In this document: piece after piece, positions 1 through 7,553 of the stretch
Layout: every line of letters begins with the position of its first letter
How positions within the stretch are numbered: the first letter of the stretch is position 1
Assembly (NCBI RefSeq): GCF_022698165.1
Contig: NZ_JALDAY010000008.1
Coordinates: forward strand, 434,001-498,000
From: Streptomyces cylindrosporus
Lineage (GTDB): Bacteria > Actinomycetota > Actinomycetes > Streptomycetales > Streptomycetaceae
Length of the DNA: 64,000 bases
Reading direction: 5' to 3'
The notes under the pieces: model-generated
What the model saw: the letters and a program-made list of their open reading frames with translations, nothing else
Told to the model about the DNA's origin: nothing
The model's database searches: none
Made by a program: the position numbers and the translations under genes

Positions 1-173
1 AGCCGGGCGCCGAAGATTGCACCCGCGGAGGTGCCGATCGTCACGTCCGCGTGGTCGAGGTCGATGCCCGCGTCCGCGAGCCCGGCGAGCACGCCGGTCA
101 TCCATGCGCCGCCGACCGGGCCTCCGCCGCCGAGTACCAGCGCGGTCCCGTCCGTCGTCCTGCTCTCGCTCAC
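1..173 (-). CDS. Patatin-like phospholipase, N-terminal part (cut by window edge)
   Basis: Only the first 57 codons lie in the window; the gene runs off the left edge. The start is the GTG at 171-173, with GGAAGG seven bases upstream. The visible protein has the glycine-rich oxyanion-hole stretch LGGGGPVGGAW followed by GTSAGA, a G-x-S-x-G nucleophile elbow. Both are hallmarks of the patatin/RssA-type serine hydrolases, which use a Ser-Asp dyad to cleave acyl lipids. The Asp motif is outside the window, so activity cannot be judged. It diverges from the TetR gene, and two operator-like palindromes lie between them, so it is probably the TetR target. Confidence 0.8.
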   Translation of the reverse strand, partial: MSESRTTDGTALVLGGGGPVGGAWMTGVLAGLADAGIDLDHADVTIGTSAGAIFGAR

Positions 174-195
174 GCCACAGCCTTCCGAGAGGAAG

Positions 196-217
196 AAATG
201 GGGAGTGCTCCCCATTT
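196..217. promoter_or_regulatory. Perfect 10-2-10 palindrome, probable TetR operator 1
   Basis: AAATGGGGAG and CTCCCCATTT flank a 2-base centre, giving a 22-base inverted repeat in the patatin/TetR intergenic region. A related site (GGGGAG-TG-GTCCCC) lies at 244-258. Position and symmetry fit an operator for the adjacent TetR protein; binding is inferred. Confidence 0.6.
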
Positions 218-243
218 TGGTTCCCGACGATAACATCTGTACT

Positions 244-257
244 GGGGAGTGGTCCCC
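244..257. promoter_or_regulatory. Second operator-like palindrome before the TetR gene
   Basis: GGGGA and TCCCC half-sites flank a 4-base centre and repeat the core of the palindrome at 196-217. The site lies 31-44 bases before the ATG of the TetR gene, a usual place for autorepression. A weak TGTACT -10-like hexamer (238-243) sits next to it. Confidence 0.5.
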
Positions 258-287
258 GCTTTGGTCGGTGAGTGGCTCGGAGGTGTG

Positions 288-965
288 ATGGCGGGCGTGG
301 ATGCGGACAAGGACGAGGTCCCGCTTCGGCGGGACGCACGGCGCAACCGGGATCTCCTGGTCGGCGCCGCCCACGAGGTGTTCACCGAGCAGGGGCTGGA
401 GGCGCCGCTCGACGTCATCGCTCGCCGCGCCGGTGTCGGCAACGCCACGCTGTACCGGCACTTCCCGACGCGCGCAGCGCTCGTCGACGCCGTCTTCCGC
501 GACCAACTCGGCGAGACCATCGCCGCGGGGGAGCTGGCGCGGACCGCCCCCGACGCCTGGACCGGCCTGAACGCCTATCTCCGGGGCGTCTTCAGTGCGC
601 TCGCCGCCGACCGCGGTACCAACGACCTCATGACCACCCGTATCCAGGGCGTCGAGGCACTGGACTCCGTGCACGCGCACAACCGGCGGACGATGGAGAT
701 CCTGCTGGAACGCGGGCAGGAGGAGGGCAAGGTCCGGGACGACGTCACCACGGAGGACGTTCTGTTCGCGCTGGCCGCACTAGGGCGTGCGGTGCCCGCT
801 CTGACCGCGGCGACCACGTCGGACGCCTGGCTGCGGCCCCTCGCCCTTTTCCTCGACAGCCTGCGCCCCGCACCGGCTCCGCTCCCGGGCTCTCCCCTCG
901 GTGCCGGCCAGCTGGCCGACGTGCTGCGGGAACTGGGTCCGCACCGGTCATCAAACGACGCGTGA
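288..965 (+). CDS. TetR/AcrR family transcriptional regulator
   Basis: Protein of 225 residues starting MAGVDADKDEV, with CGGAGG just before the ATG. Residues about 15-65 form the TetR helix-turn-helix, including VIARRAGVGNATLYRHFPTR with the classic recognition helix. The rest is a ligand-binding/dimerisation domain of the type seen in many actinobacterial TetR repressors, with no recognisable ligand motif. It diverges from the patatin-like gene, and two related palindromes (196-217, 244-257) lie between the start codons. It therefore probably represses both genes. An upstream in-frame GTG at 249 lies inside the second palindrome and is less likely to be the start. Confidence 0.9.
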   Translation: MAGVDADKDEVPLRRDARRNRDLLVGAAHEVFTEQGLEAPLDVIARRAGVGNATLYRHFPTRAALVDAVFRDQLGETIAAGELARTAPDAWTGLNAYLRGVFSALAADRGTNDLMTTRIQGVEALDSVHAHNRRTMEILLERGQEEGKVRDDVTTEDVLFALAALGRAVPALTAATTSDAWLRPLALFLDSLRPAPAPLPGSPLGAGQLADVLRELGPHRSSNDA

Positions 966-993
966 AAAGGCCGTGAAAGGGGGTGGCGTGTGC

Positions 994-1719
994 ATGTCGG
1001 TCTGGCGGGTTGCGCCCCTGGTCGGCGAGGATGCCCCGGTGAACGCGCACATAACACCCCCTGCCGCAGCTCCCCTCCCCGCTCCCGCCCTCCGCCCGGT
1101 CCGCAGTGCAGCCCTGTTCACCACCGGCGCCCTCGGGCTGGCCGGGGCCGCATGGGTGTTGCGGGCCGTCTGGGAGGTGCGGCTCTCCGTCGCGGGGGAG
1201 CCTGCCTCCGGGCCGCCTGATCAGGGTGGCGGGACCCATCGGGCGCTGAACTCTCTGGAGGACTCGTACCACTTCGTGAACACGGCCGGTGGCTTCGCCG
1301 CCCTGCTCTGCGCGGGTGCCTTCATCGGCTGGATGTGGCGGATCCGGGACAACGGGCGGGCGCTGTCCGGGGTCCGGCCGCGCTACTCGGGGATCTGGGT
1401 CTACCTCGGGTGGATCGTGCCCGTCGTCAATCTGTGGTTCCCGCGGGGGATCATCGCCGACGCCTACCTGGCCAGTACGCCTGGCGCGCCCGGTGCGCGG
1501 GTGCCGCGGTCGCTGAACGTGTGGTGGGGGCTGTGGCTGGTCACGATGGTCGGTGGAGTCGGGTTGATCTACACCGACTCCACCGACGAGATCATCGGGC
1601 GTGCCTACGACGACGTCTGGCAGCTGCTGACGGCGGACGCGGCCGTCGTGGGTGCCGCGGTGGCCGGCATCTTCATGGTGCGTGCCGTCACCGCCGTACA
1701 GGAGAAGGCGGCCGGTTGA
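994..1719 (+). CDS. DUF4328 domain-containing membrane protein
   Basis: About 241 residues with four hydrophobic segments. The diagnostic DUF4328 region is FIGWMWRIRDNG, then WIVPVVNLWFPRGIIADAYLAS, the W-x-x-P-x-x-N-x-W-x-P-R signature of this family. Function is unknown; family members are integral membrane proteins common in Streptomyces. The start is uncertain: ATG 994, GTG 988 (better spaced from AAAGGGGG at 976-983) and GTG 1039 are all in frame. The domain itself begins near LRPVRS, so all three would retain it. Confidence 0.85.
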   Translation: MSVWRVAPLVGEDAPVNAHITPPAAAPLPAPALRPVRSAALFTTGALGLAGAAWVLRAVWEVRLSVAGEPASGPPDQGGGTHRALNSLEDSYHFVNTAGGFAALLCAGAFIGWMWRIRDNGRALSGVRPRYSGIWVYLGWIVPVVNLWFPRGIIADAYLASTPGAPGARVPRSLNVWWGLWLVTMVGGVGLIYTDSTDEIIGRAYDDVWQLLTADAAVVGAAVAGIFMVRAVTAVQEKAAG

Positions 1720-1728
1720 GCCGGGGCG

Positions 1729-2634
1729 TCAGCTCACGCAGATCAGGTTGAGCACGCACAGGCCCGACGGGGACGTCGAGTCGGAGCTCGTGCCGGACGA
1801 ACCGGTGGAGTCGGACGCGGACGTGCCCGAGGTGGAGGTCGACGTCGATGTCGAGCTGCCCGAGCCCGAGCCCGAGTTCGAGTTCGAGTTCGAAGTTGTG
1901 CTCGTGCTCGTGCTCGTACCCGTGCTGTCCGTCTGCGTTGACGACGGCGTCGAGGTCGATGTCGACGTCGATGTGGAGGTCGTGGCCGTGGACGACGTGT
2001 TCCGCTGGGCGGACGTCGTCGTCGGGGTCGACGCCTTGTAGGGCTGCGTCTTCGCCGACTCGGTGTGGGTTGCGCTCCCGGGGGCCGAACGGTGCTGGCC
2101 CGTGCCGGAGTTGGACGCCTCCGTCGTGTCGGGCTTGCGGTGCTTGCCGGTGCCCGGGGCGACCGACTCGCTCGTCCCGGTCGCCGGGAGTTCGTCCGTG
2201 CCCATGCTGGAGAGGTCCGTGGCCGTCGTCGCCTCGGCACGGTGGCCGCCTCCGCCGCGGTCCATCGACGCGACGGTCAGGCCGCCGCCGACCAGGGCGA
2301 CGGCGGTCGCCACGACGGCGCGCCGCTGGTTCTTCTTCCACCGGGCCCGCTGCCGACGCCGGGCCGCGCGGCCGGTGGTCACGGGAGCGGGACCCCTGCC
2401 CTCGCCCTCGCCCTCGCCCTCGACGGCGCCGTCGGCGTCGCCCACGTGGTCGCCCTCGTAGGAGTAGTCGTAGGCGCCGGGGTTCGACGTCACCGCCGGC
2501 ACCGGCCACGACGCCGTGGTGGCGGGGGCGGGAGCGCGTCCGGTCATCGGTGCGATGTCCGGGGCGTAGGCACCGCAACCGGGGCACACCAGGGCGCCGT
2601 TGAGGTGCCGGCGGCACGAGGAGCAGTAGTCCAT
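1729..2634 (-). CDS. SCO2400-family zinc-ribbon membrane protein
   Basis: The 301-residue protein opens MDYCSSCRRHLNGALVCPGCG, two CxxC knuckles that form a zinc ribbon. This N-terminus matches what I recall of the Streptomyces SCO2400 family. A basic stretch (ARWKKNQRR) precedes a single membrane helix near residues 90-108. The C-terminal half is almost entirely Ser/Thr/Gly/Asn dipeptide runs and ends CVLNLICVS. The likely topology is a cytoplasmic zinc ribbon with an extracellular low-complexity tail. Function is unknown. It ends close to the end of the convergent DUF4328 gene. Confidence 0.8.
   Translation of the reverse strand: MDYCSSCRRHLNGALVCPGCGAYAPDIAPMTGRAPAPATTASWPVPAVTSNPGAYDYSYEGDHVGDADGAVEGEGEGEGRGPAPVTTGRAARRRQRARWKKNQRRAVVATAVALVGGGLTVASMDRGGGGHRAEATTATDLSSMGTDELPATGTSESVAPGTGKHRKPDTTEASNSGTGQHRSAPGSATHTESAKTQPYKASTPTTTSAQRNTSSTATTSTSTSTSTSTPSSTQTDSTGTSTSTSTTSNSNSNSGSGSGSSTSTSTSTSGTSASDSTGSSGTSSDSTSPSGLCVLNLICVS
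1831..1984. repeat. Degenerate 6-base tandem repeats inside the SCO2400-like gene
   Basis: Runs such as repeated gagccc, gagttc and gtgctc hexamers, then gtcgat/gtcgac units. On the coding (minus) strand they encode alternating Ser-Thr, Ser-Asn and Ser-Gly dipeptides. The tract is prone to slippage and would vary in length between strains. Confidence 0.7.
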
Positions 2635-2778
2635 CCGCTGTCTTCCTGACGGTTAGCTGACGGTTCGCACGTGAGAATCGAACGGGCGCCAACGCTAGCG
2701 GTGGCTTGGCAAGACTGTGTGAGGTCTGTGTGGGCCTCCTGCGTGGATTCTCTTCACACGGCGTGGCCCTGATCACAG

Positions 2779-3861
2779 TTACCGGGATGTCCAGGTTCGT
2801 GCCGTGAACCGCGCGAAGGTGTGGCTGAAGTACCACGTGTCCTGGGCGATCCCGGAGCAGTTGTTGGCCCCGGCGGTACCCACGCAGTTGCCGTTGTCGC
2901 GCTGGAGGGCCCAGAAGGAGAGGGTGTTGATGCCCCTGGCCTCGGCCCAGCGCTCGACCTTCACGGCGTCGGCGGTCGTGAACGTCTCCTCGGGGCCGAA
3001 GTCGTCGATGCCGGGCATCTCGGTGACGCCGATCATGCGCCACAGCTGCGCCGGGCTCTTCTTCGGGTGGAGGGCGGCGAGTTGGGCGTACAGGCCGTCG
3101 GCCGCGGTCTTGGTGTCGGCGGCCATGTCGTGCGTGGCGCCGTCCCAGTAGTCGAAGGTCATGATGTTGACGACGTCCACGCGCGCGTGGTTGTCGACGG
3201 CGTTCTGGAGGATGGCCACTCCGCTCGCGACGAGCCCCGTGGTGGTCGTGGGGAGCGTGTACGAGAACTGCACGTGCCGCCCGGTGTGTTCGGCCCAGCG
3301 CTGCACCTGCGCGACGGCCTTGTTGCGGCGGTCGATCGCGGCCGTGTTGCCGCTGGAGTCGGCCTCGATGTCGAGGTCGATACGGGAGATGCCGTACGTC
3401 GTCACCAGGCTCTCGTAGACCTTGGCGATGGCGTCGACGTCCGTGCAGCTGTCGGCGAGTTCGGTGCCGGTGGTGTCCGCGCCGTAGCCGCCGAAGGACG
3501 GGATGACGTCGCCGCCGCGGGCCTGGATGGCGGCGATGTCCGCGCCGAAGGAGGACTTGGCGATCGGGAGCGTGGTGTCGCCGTTCCAGTAGGCCGTGCA
3601 GGAACCGGGCTTGTCCGTCTGAAGGAAGGCCATCGTCAGGTACTTGTTGCCGGAGGCCGCGGCCAGTCGGTCCGGGCTTTCGCCGGTCCAGGTCTCGAAG
3701 TACGGGGCGGAGACATGGGCGGGGAGGGGGCGGGCCTGGTGGGCGGCCGTGTCCTGCGCGGCGAGGGCGCCACCGCCGCCGAGGGCGACGAGCCCCGCGG
3801 ACAGGCCGGTGACGGTGACACAGGACAGCAGTGCGCGAAACAGCGGGCGAGGTCGTCTCAT
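2779..3861 (-). CDS. Secreted GH18 chitinase
   Basis: 360 residues. An N-terminal signal peptide (MRRPRPLF, hydrophobic core, ALAAQ cleavage region) precedes a single glycoside hydrolase family 18 domain with no carbohydrate-binding module. The catalytic strand reads RIDLDIEAD, i.e. D-x-D-x-E with the proton donor at about E166. GGDVIPSFGGYG is the upstream SxGG motif, and IMTFDYWDG holds the M-x-Y-D/W barrel residues. It hydrolyses chitin outside the cell. The ATG at 3861 is preceded by GGGAG. The promoter has a TTGACA -35 and an AAAGAT -10 spaced 17 bases, with a DasR-type box between them, so N-acetylglucosamine control is expected. Confidence 0.93.
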   Translation of the reverse strand: MRRPRPLFRALLSCVTVTGLSAGLVALGGGGALAAQDTAAHQARPLPAHVSAPYFETWTGESPDRLAAASGNKYLTMAFLQTDKPGSCTAYWNGDTTLPIAKSSFGADIAAIQARGGDVIPSFGGYGADTTGTELADSCTDVDAIAKVYESLVTTYGISRIDLDIEADSSGNTAAIDRRNKAVAQVQRWAEHTGRHVQFSYTLPTTTTGLVASGVAILQNAVDNHARVDVVNIMTFDYWDGATHDMAADTKTAADGLYAQLAALHPKKSPAQLWRMIGVTEMPGIDDFGPEETFTTADAVKVERWAEARGINTLSFWALQRDNGNCVGTAGANNCSGIAQDTWYFSHTFARFTARTWTSR

Positions 3862-3911
3862 TGACGCTCCCAGGGAGGCGGAAGGGAGGGGGGTGGGGAC
3901 GAACAGCGCCC

Positions 3912-3940
3912 ATCTTTGGACTAGACCATTCAACTGTCAA
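3912..3940 (-). promoter_or_regulatory. Chitinase promoter (-35 TTGACA, -10 AAAGAT)
   Basis: On the minus strand TTGACA (3935-3940) and AAAGAT (3912-3917) are separated by 17 bases, matching a housekeeping-type sigma promoter. The start codon is about 50 bases downstream. Confidence 0.65.
3917..3928. promoter_or_regulatory. DasR-responsive element (dre) in chitinase promoter
   Basis: The plus strand reads TGGACTAGACCA, an 11/12 match to the TGGTCTAGACCA dre core known from Streptomyces chitinase and PTS genes. It lies between the -35 and -10 hexamers of the chitinase promoter, where a bound GntR-type repressor would block polymerase. The match is seen directly; binding is inferred. Confidence 0.8.
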
Positions 3941-4106
3941 GGTTCTTTACAGTTCTCTGACCGATCGGGGGCGGGCCCCGGATGGGGAGATTCCGTAGGA
4001 AAGCCAAGGGACGACAACCGAATGTCTTGACGTGGTCTCCACGAGCCCGTTGGCTTCCAACTCTCTTGGTGGCCCCGCTGTTTCCACGCCTGGAAGGCAC
4101 CCGCAC

Positions 4107-5243
4107 GTGATCGTTCGAACTCCCCGCAGATCCACCGCAGTTCGCGTCTCCCTCCCCCTCTTCGCCGGCGCCTCGGTGCTGCTGCTCACGGCCTGCGGCG
4201 TGGTGGACGGCGTCACGGGGAGCAGCGGGGCGTCGGCGCCGAACCACCGCAACGACATCAAGGTGGGGCTGCTCCTGCCGGACAAGGACACGGCGCGCTT
4301 CGAGCGGTTCGACTACCCCCTGATCAAGGCCCGGGTCGCCTCCCTCACCAGCGGCAAGGGCAAGGTCGTCTACGCCAACGCGGAGGCCAGCGCGGCCACC
4401 CAGAGCAAGCAGTTCGGGCAGCTGATCGACGACAAGGTGGACGTGATCCTCGTCGACGCGGTGGACGCCAAGGCCATCGCGCCGGACGTGAAGAAGGCCA
4501 AGGACGCCGGGATTCCGGTCATCGCCTACGACCGGCTCGCGCAGGGACCGATCGACGCGTACATCTCGCACGACAACGAACTCGTCGGCGAGGTGCAGGG
4601 CCGCGCCATCGTCGACGCGCTCGGCACCAAGGCCGCCACCAGCAAGATCGTCATGATGAACGGCTCGCCCGCCGACCCCAACACCGCCCTCTTCAAGGAC
4701 GGCGCGCTCAGCGAGCTCAAGGGGCGGGTGATCATCGCCAAGTCCTACGACACCCAGGAGTGGCTGCCGTCGGTCGCCAAGGCCAACATGCAGAAGGCGA
4801 TCCAGTCGATCGGGCTGGACAACATCGCCGCGGTGTACTCCGCCAACGACGGCATGGCGGGGGCCGTCATCGACGCCCTGGAGCAGGCCGGCGCGACCAA
4901 GCTGCCGCCGGTGACCGGGCAGGACGCCAACCTCGACGCGGTGCAGCGGATCGTGGCCGGCGAGCAGACCATGACGGTCTACAAGTCCTTCCTGCTGGAG
5001 GCGACCAACGCGGCGGACATGGCCGTGTACAAGGTGCAGGGCCGCGACATCGCCTTCGACGCGCTGACCCAGGACTCGGTCGACAGCCCCACGAAGAAGG
5101 ACATCCCGGCGATGCTGGTGCCGGTGGTGGCGCTGACGAAGGAGAACATCAAGGACACCGTGGTCAAGGACGGGGTCTACAAGGTGAAGGACATCTGCAC
5201 GGCGAAGTACGCCGCGGACTGCGCCGCGATCGGGCTGAAGTAA
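4107..5243 (+). CDS. XylF-like sugar ABC transporter substrate-binding lipoprotein (orphan)
   Basis: 378 residues from GTG 4107, with GGAAGG nine bases upstream. The N-terminus is a lipoprotein signal (LLLTACG lipobox, Cys near residue 31). The mature part is a periplasmic-binding-protein type I fold (Peripla_BP_4) resembling XylF/ChvE: DIKVGLLLPDKDTARFERFD, VDVILVDAVDAKAIAPDV, IPVIAYDRL and a late TGQDA hinge strand. It would capture a sugar, probably a pentose or related aldose, at the outer face of the membrane. No ATPase or permease gene is adjacent, so it must work with components encoded elsewhere. It ends 3 bases from the convergent methyltransferase gene. Confidence 0.88.
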   Translation: MIVRTPRRSTAVRVSLPLFAGASVLLLTACGVVDGVTGSSGASAPNHRNDIKVGLLLPDKDTARFERFDYPLIKARVASLTSGKGKVVYANAEASAATQSKQFGQLIDDKVDVILVDAVDAKAIAPDVKKAKDAGIPVIAYDRLAQGPIDAYISHDNELVGEVQGRAIVDALGTKAATSKIVMMNGSPADPNTALFKDGALSELKGRVIIAKSYDTQEWLPSVAKANMQKAIQSIGLDNIAAVYSANDGMAGAVIDALEQAGATKLPPVTGQDANLDAVQRIVAGEQTMTVYKSFLLEATNAADMAVYKVQGRDIAFDALTQDSVDSPTKKDIPAMLVPVVALTKENIKDTVVKDGVYKVKDICTAKYAADCAAIGLK

Positions 5244-5246
5244 CCC

Positions 5247-6038
5247 TCAGCCGTCCTTGCGCGCGACCCCGCCGTAGATCCCGATCGGCGGGGCATCCGG
5301 TGCCGGCGGCTGCTCCGGCCGCCAGTCCGTCACCTTCACCACCCCTGGCTCCACGAGGGTGAAGTCGCCGAAGAATCCGGTGACTTCGGCGTGGGTGCGC
5401 AGGTTCATCGTGGCCGTCGCCCGGTTGTAGACCTTCGCGGCGTCCGTGCGGCCGTCCTCGTGGACGTCTCCCGTGGCGTGGGAGAGGACCAGGTACGAGC
5501 CGGGCGGCAACGCGTCCCGCAGGGTGGTGACGATGCCGTACGGGTCGTCGGCCTCGGACAGGAAGTGCACCACCGCCACCAGCAGCAGCGCCACCGGCTC
5601 GGCGAAGTCGATCACCTCGCGTATGTCGGGGTGGTCAAGCACCGCCCGCGGGTCGCGCAGGTCGGCCAGGACCACGGAGGTCGCCGCGTCCGTGTCGTCC
5701 AGCAGGGCCATGGAGTGGGTGCTGACGATCGGGTCGTTGTCGACGTACGCGATCCGGGTGTCCGGGGCGATGGCGCGGGCCACCTGGTGGACGTTGGGCT
5801 CGGTCGGCAGGCCCGTGCCGATGTCGAGGATCTGCCGCACCCCGCCCTCCCCGACCACGTGCCGCACCGCGCGCTGCAGGAAGCGCCGGTTGGCGCGGAC
5901 GCCGTCCCGCACCTCGGGGGCCACCGCGATGAACTGCTCGGCGGCCTCCCGGTCGACCTCGTAGTTGTCCTTGCCGCCGAGGAAGTAGTCGTACATCCGC
6001 GCCGGATGGGGCTTGCTCGTGTCGATCGGAAGGGTCAT
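5247..6038 (-). CDS. DUF574 SAM-dependent methyltransferase
   Basis: 263 residues beginning MTLPIDTSKPHPARMYDYFLGGKDNYEVDRE. The ARMYDYFLGGKDN block is diagnostic of the Methyltransf_19/DUF574 family, which is greatly expanded in Streptomyces. The SAM-binding motif is ILDIGTGLPT near residue 75, and VDNDP follows as the acidic ribose-binding loop. Substrate is unknown; many members sit beside regulators or biosynthetic genes. I chose ATG 6038 because AGAAAG lies five bases upstream; GTG 6044 is also in frame but too close to that site. Confidence 0.88.
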   Translation of the reverse strand: MTLPIDTSKPHPARMYDYFLGGKDNYEVDREAAEQFIAVAPEVRDGVRANRRFLQRAVRHVVGEGGVRQILDIGTGLPTEPNVHQVARAIAPDTRIAYVDNDPIVSTHSMALLDDTDAATSVVLADLRDPRAVLDHPDIREVIDFAEPVALLLVAVVHFLSEADDPYGIVTTLRDALPPGSYLVLSHATGDVHEDGRTDAAKVYNRATATMNLRTHAEVTGFFGDFTLVEPGVVKVTDWRPEQPPAPDAPPIGIYGGVARKDG

Positions 6039-6119
6039 GGGCACTTTCTAACACGTCCGGACGGGGGCGAGACGTCCGTCAACTAAGCGACTTTGAAAGC
6101 CCGTTGGGCCTGGTCGCGG

Positions 6120-7439
6120 TCACCAACCCGTGTGCAGGAGATGGTTGAGCAGCAGTGCCAGGACCGCCTGGGCCGCCAGCCACATCCGCGGGCGGGTCAG
6201 GAAGGCGCACGACGGCAGCAGCCACATCGCGAACGGCAGCCAGATCCGCTCCGTCTCCGCCTTGCTCATGCCGGACAGGTCGGCGGCCAGGAGGGCGAGC
6301 AGGGCGGCGGTGACGAGGACGGCGAGGCGGGTGCCGTCGTCCCGGCGGACGAGGGTCACGGCGGTGCGGCGCAGGCCCGCCGCCGTCGCGAGGCCCGTGA
6401 TCAGGACCGTGCAGGCGAGGTTGGCCCACACCCAGTAGCCGTACGGGCGGATCCCGCCCGCGCCCTGGTCGTAGCGGGTGACCAGCAGCCGGTAGGCCTC
6501 CCACCAGTCGAACCCGGCGAGCGTGAACGCCGTCGGCACGACGGCGAGACCCGCGACCAGCGGCACGAGGAGCAGGGGGCGCTCGCGGACCCGGCCCCGC
6601 CCCAGCAGCAGGACCGCCGCGCCGATGAGGGCGAAGAGCGTGAGGCCGTACGAGAGATAGCAGGTCAGGCCGAACAGCAGGCCCGAGCCCGCCGCCCACC
6701 ACAGCGAGCGGCCGGTGACGGCCAGTGCGAGCAGGGCCACCGCCCAGGCGGCGACCGCCGCGAAGTAGGCGTCCGCGGACGTGCCCAGCCACACGGCGGC
6801 CGGGGTCAGCACCAGGAACGGCGCCGCCCGCCGCGCGAGCCCCTCCCCGGCGAAGGCCCGCACGGCGACCAGCACCGCCACGCCCGCCGTCGCGCCCACG
6901 ACGATGCACCACATCCCGGCCCAGCCGCCGCCGCGCAGCCCGGCCCGGTCGAGCAGGACGAAGGTGAGGGTCGCCGCCGGGGGGTGGCCGGCGACATGGG
7001 CGGGCCAGTGGTCGGGGGAGCCGAGCAGGATGTGGTGGGTGAAGTCGCGCAGGGTGCCGGGGATGTCGTGGAAACGGTCGATGACCTGGAGGTATTCGTA
7101 ACGGGTGGCGAGCCGGTTCGCGATGCCGAGGTGCCAGCCGTCGACCAGCGCGAGGGAGACGATCCAGGCGGTCGCCGTCGCCCAGACCGTCGCCAGCAGC
7201 GCCCGCCAGGGCAGCCGGGCGGCCAGGACCGGGCCGTACGCCACCACGGCCGCCGCCACCAGCAGCGCGGCGGGGGTGCCGGGGCCGAGGTGCGGGCCCC
7301 AGGTGGCGAACAGGGGCGGCCACGCGACGAAGAGGGTGTGCTCGGTGTCCTGGATGTGGCGGCCGACCAGGGCGGCGGTGGCGACGAGGAGTACGGCGGC
7401 GAGGACGGCGTACAGATCGCGGAGCAGGGCGCGGTTCAC
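6120..7439 (-). CDS. Polytopic membrane protein, possible GT-C type glycosyltransferase
   Basis: 439 residues from a GTG start with roughly ten hydrophobic helices. A large extracytoplasmic loop after helix 3 (DGWHLGIANRLATRYEYLQ to HVAGHPPAATL) carries several charged and aromatic residues. This layout resembles lipid-linked-sugar dependent GT-C mannosyltransferases and related actinobacterial integral membrane proteins, but I see no firm DxD or ExD motif, so the enzymatic assignment is tentative. It diverges from the Mo-oxidoreductase gene and lies beside a GT2/DUF2064 operon, which supports a role in envelope glycan or lipid glycosylation. Confidence 0.7.
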   Translation of the reverse strand: MNRALLRDLYAVLAAVLLVATAALVGRHIQDTEHTLFVAWPPLFATWGPHLGPGTPAALLVAAAVVAYGPVLAARLPWRALLATVWATATAWIVSLALVDGWHLGIANRLATRYEYLQVIDRFHDIPGTLRDFTHHILLGSPDHWPAHVAGHPPAATLTFVLLDRAGLRGGGWAGMWCIVVGATAGVAVLVAVRAFAGEGLARRAAPFLVLTPAAVWLGTSADAYFAAVAAWAVALLALAVTGRSLWWAAGSGLLFGLTCYLSYGLTLFALIGAAVLLLGRGRVRERPLLLVPLVAGLAVVPTAFTLAGFDWWEAYRLLVTRYDQGAGGIRPYGYWVWANLACTVLITGLATAAGLRRTAVTLVRRDDGTRLAVLVTAALLALLAADLSGMSKAETERIWLPFAMWLLPSCAFLTRPRMWLAAQAVLALLLNHLLHTGW

Positions 7440-7553
7440 ATGCGGCACGCTAGGCCGGACGGCGGGCGCCGGAGCCGTGCCGGGGCCGGACGTCAGCGTT
7501 TCGTCATGGGTCGCGCACCCTCTCTTGGGGTGATCCCGACCTACCGTCGGCCC

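Noticed and set aside
1688..3940. 750-codon minus-strand frame over the chitinase and SCO2400-like genes
   Set aside because: Arg/Pro/His-rich composition and overlap with two well-supported genes in another frame show it is a GC-bias artefact.
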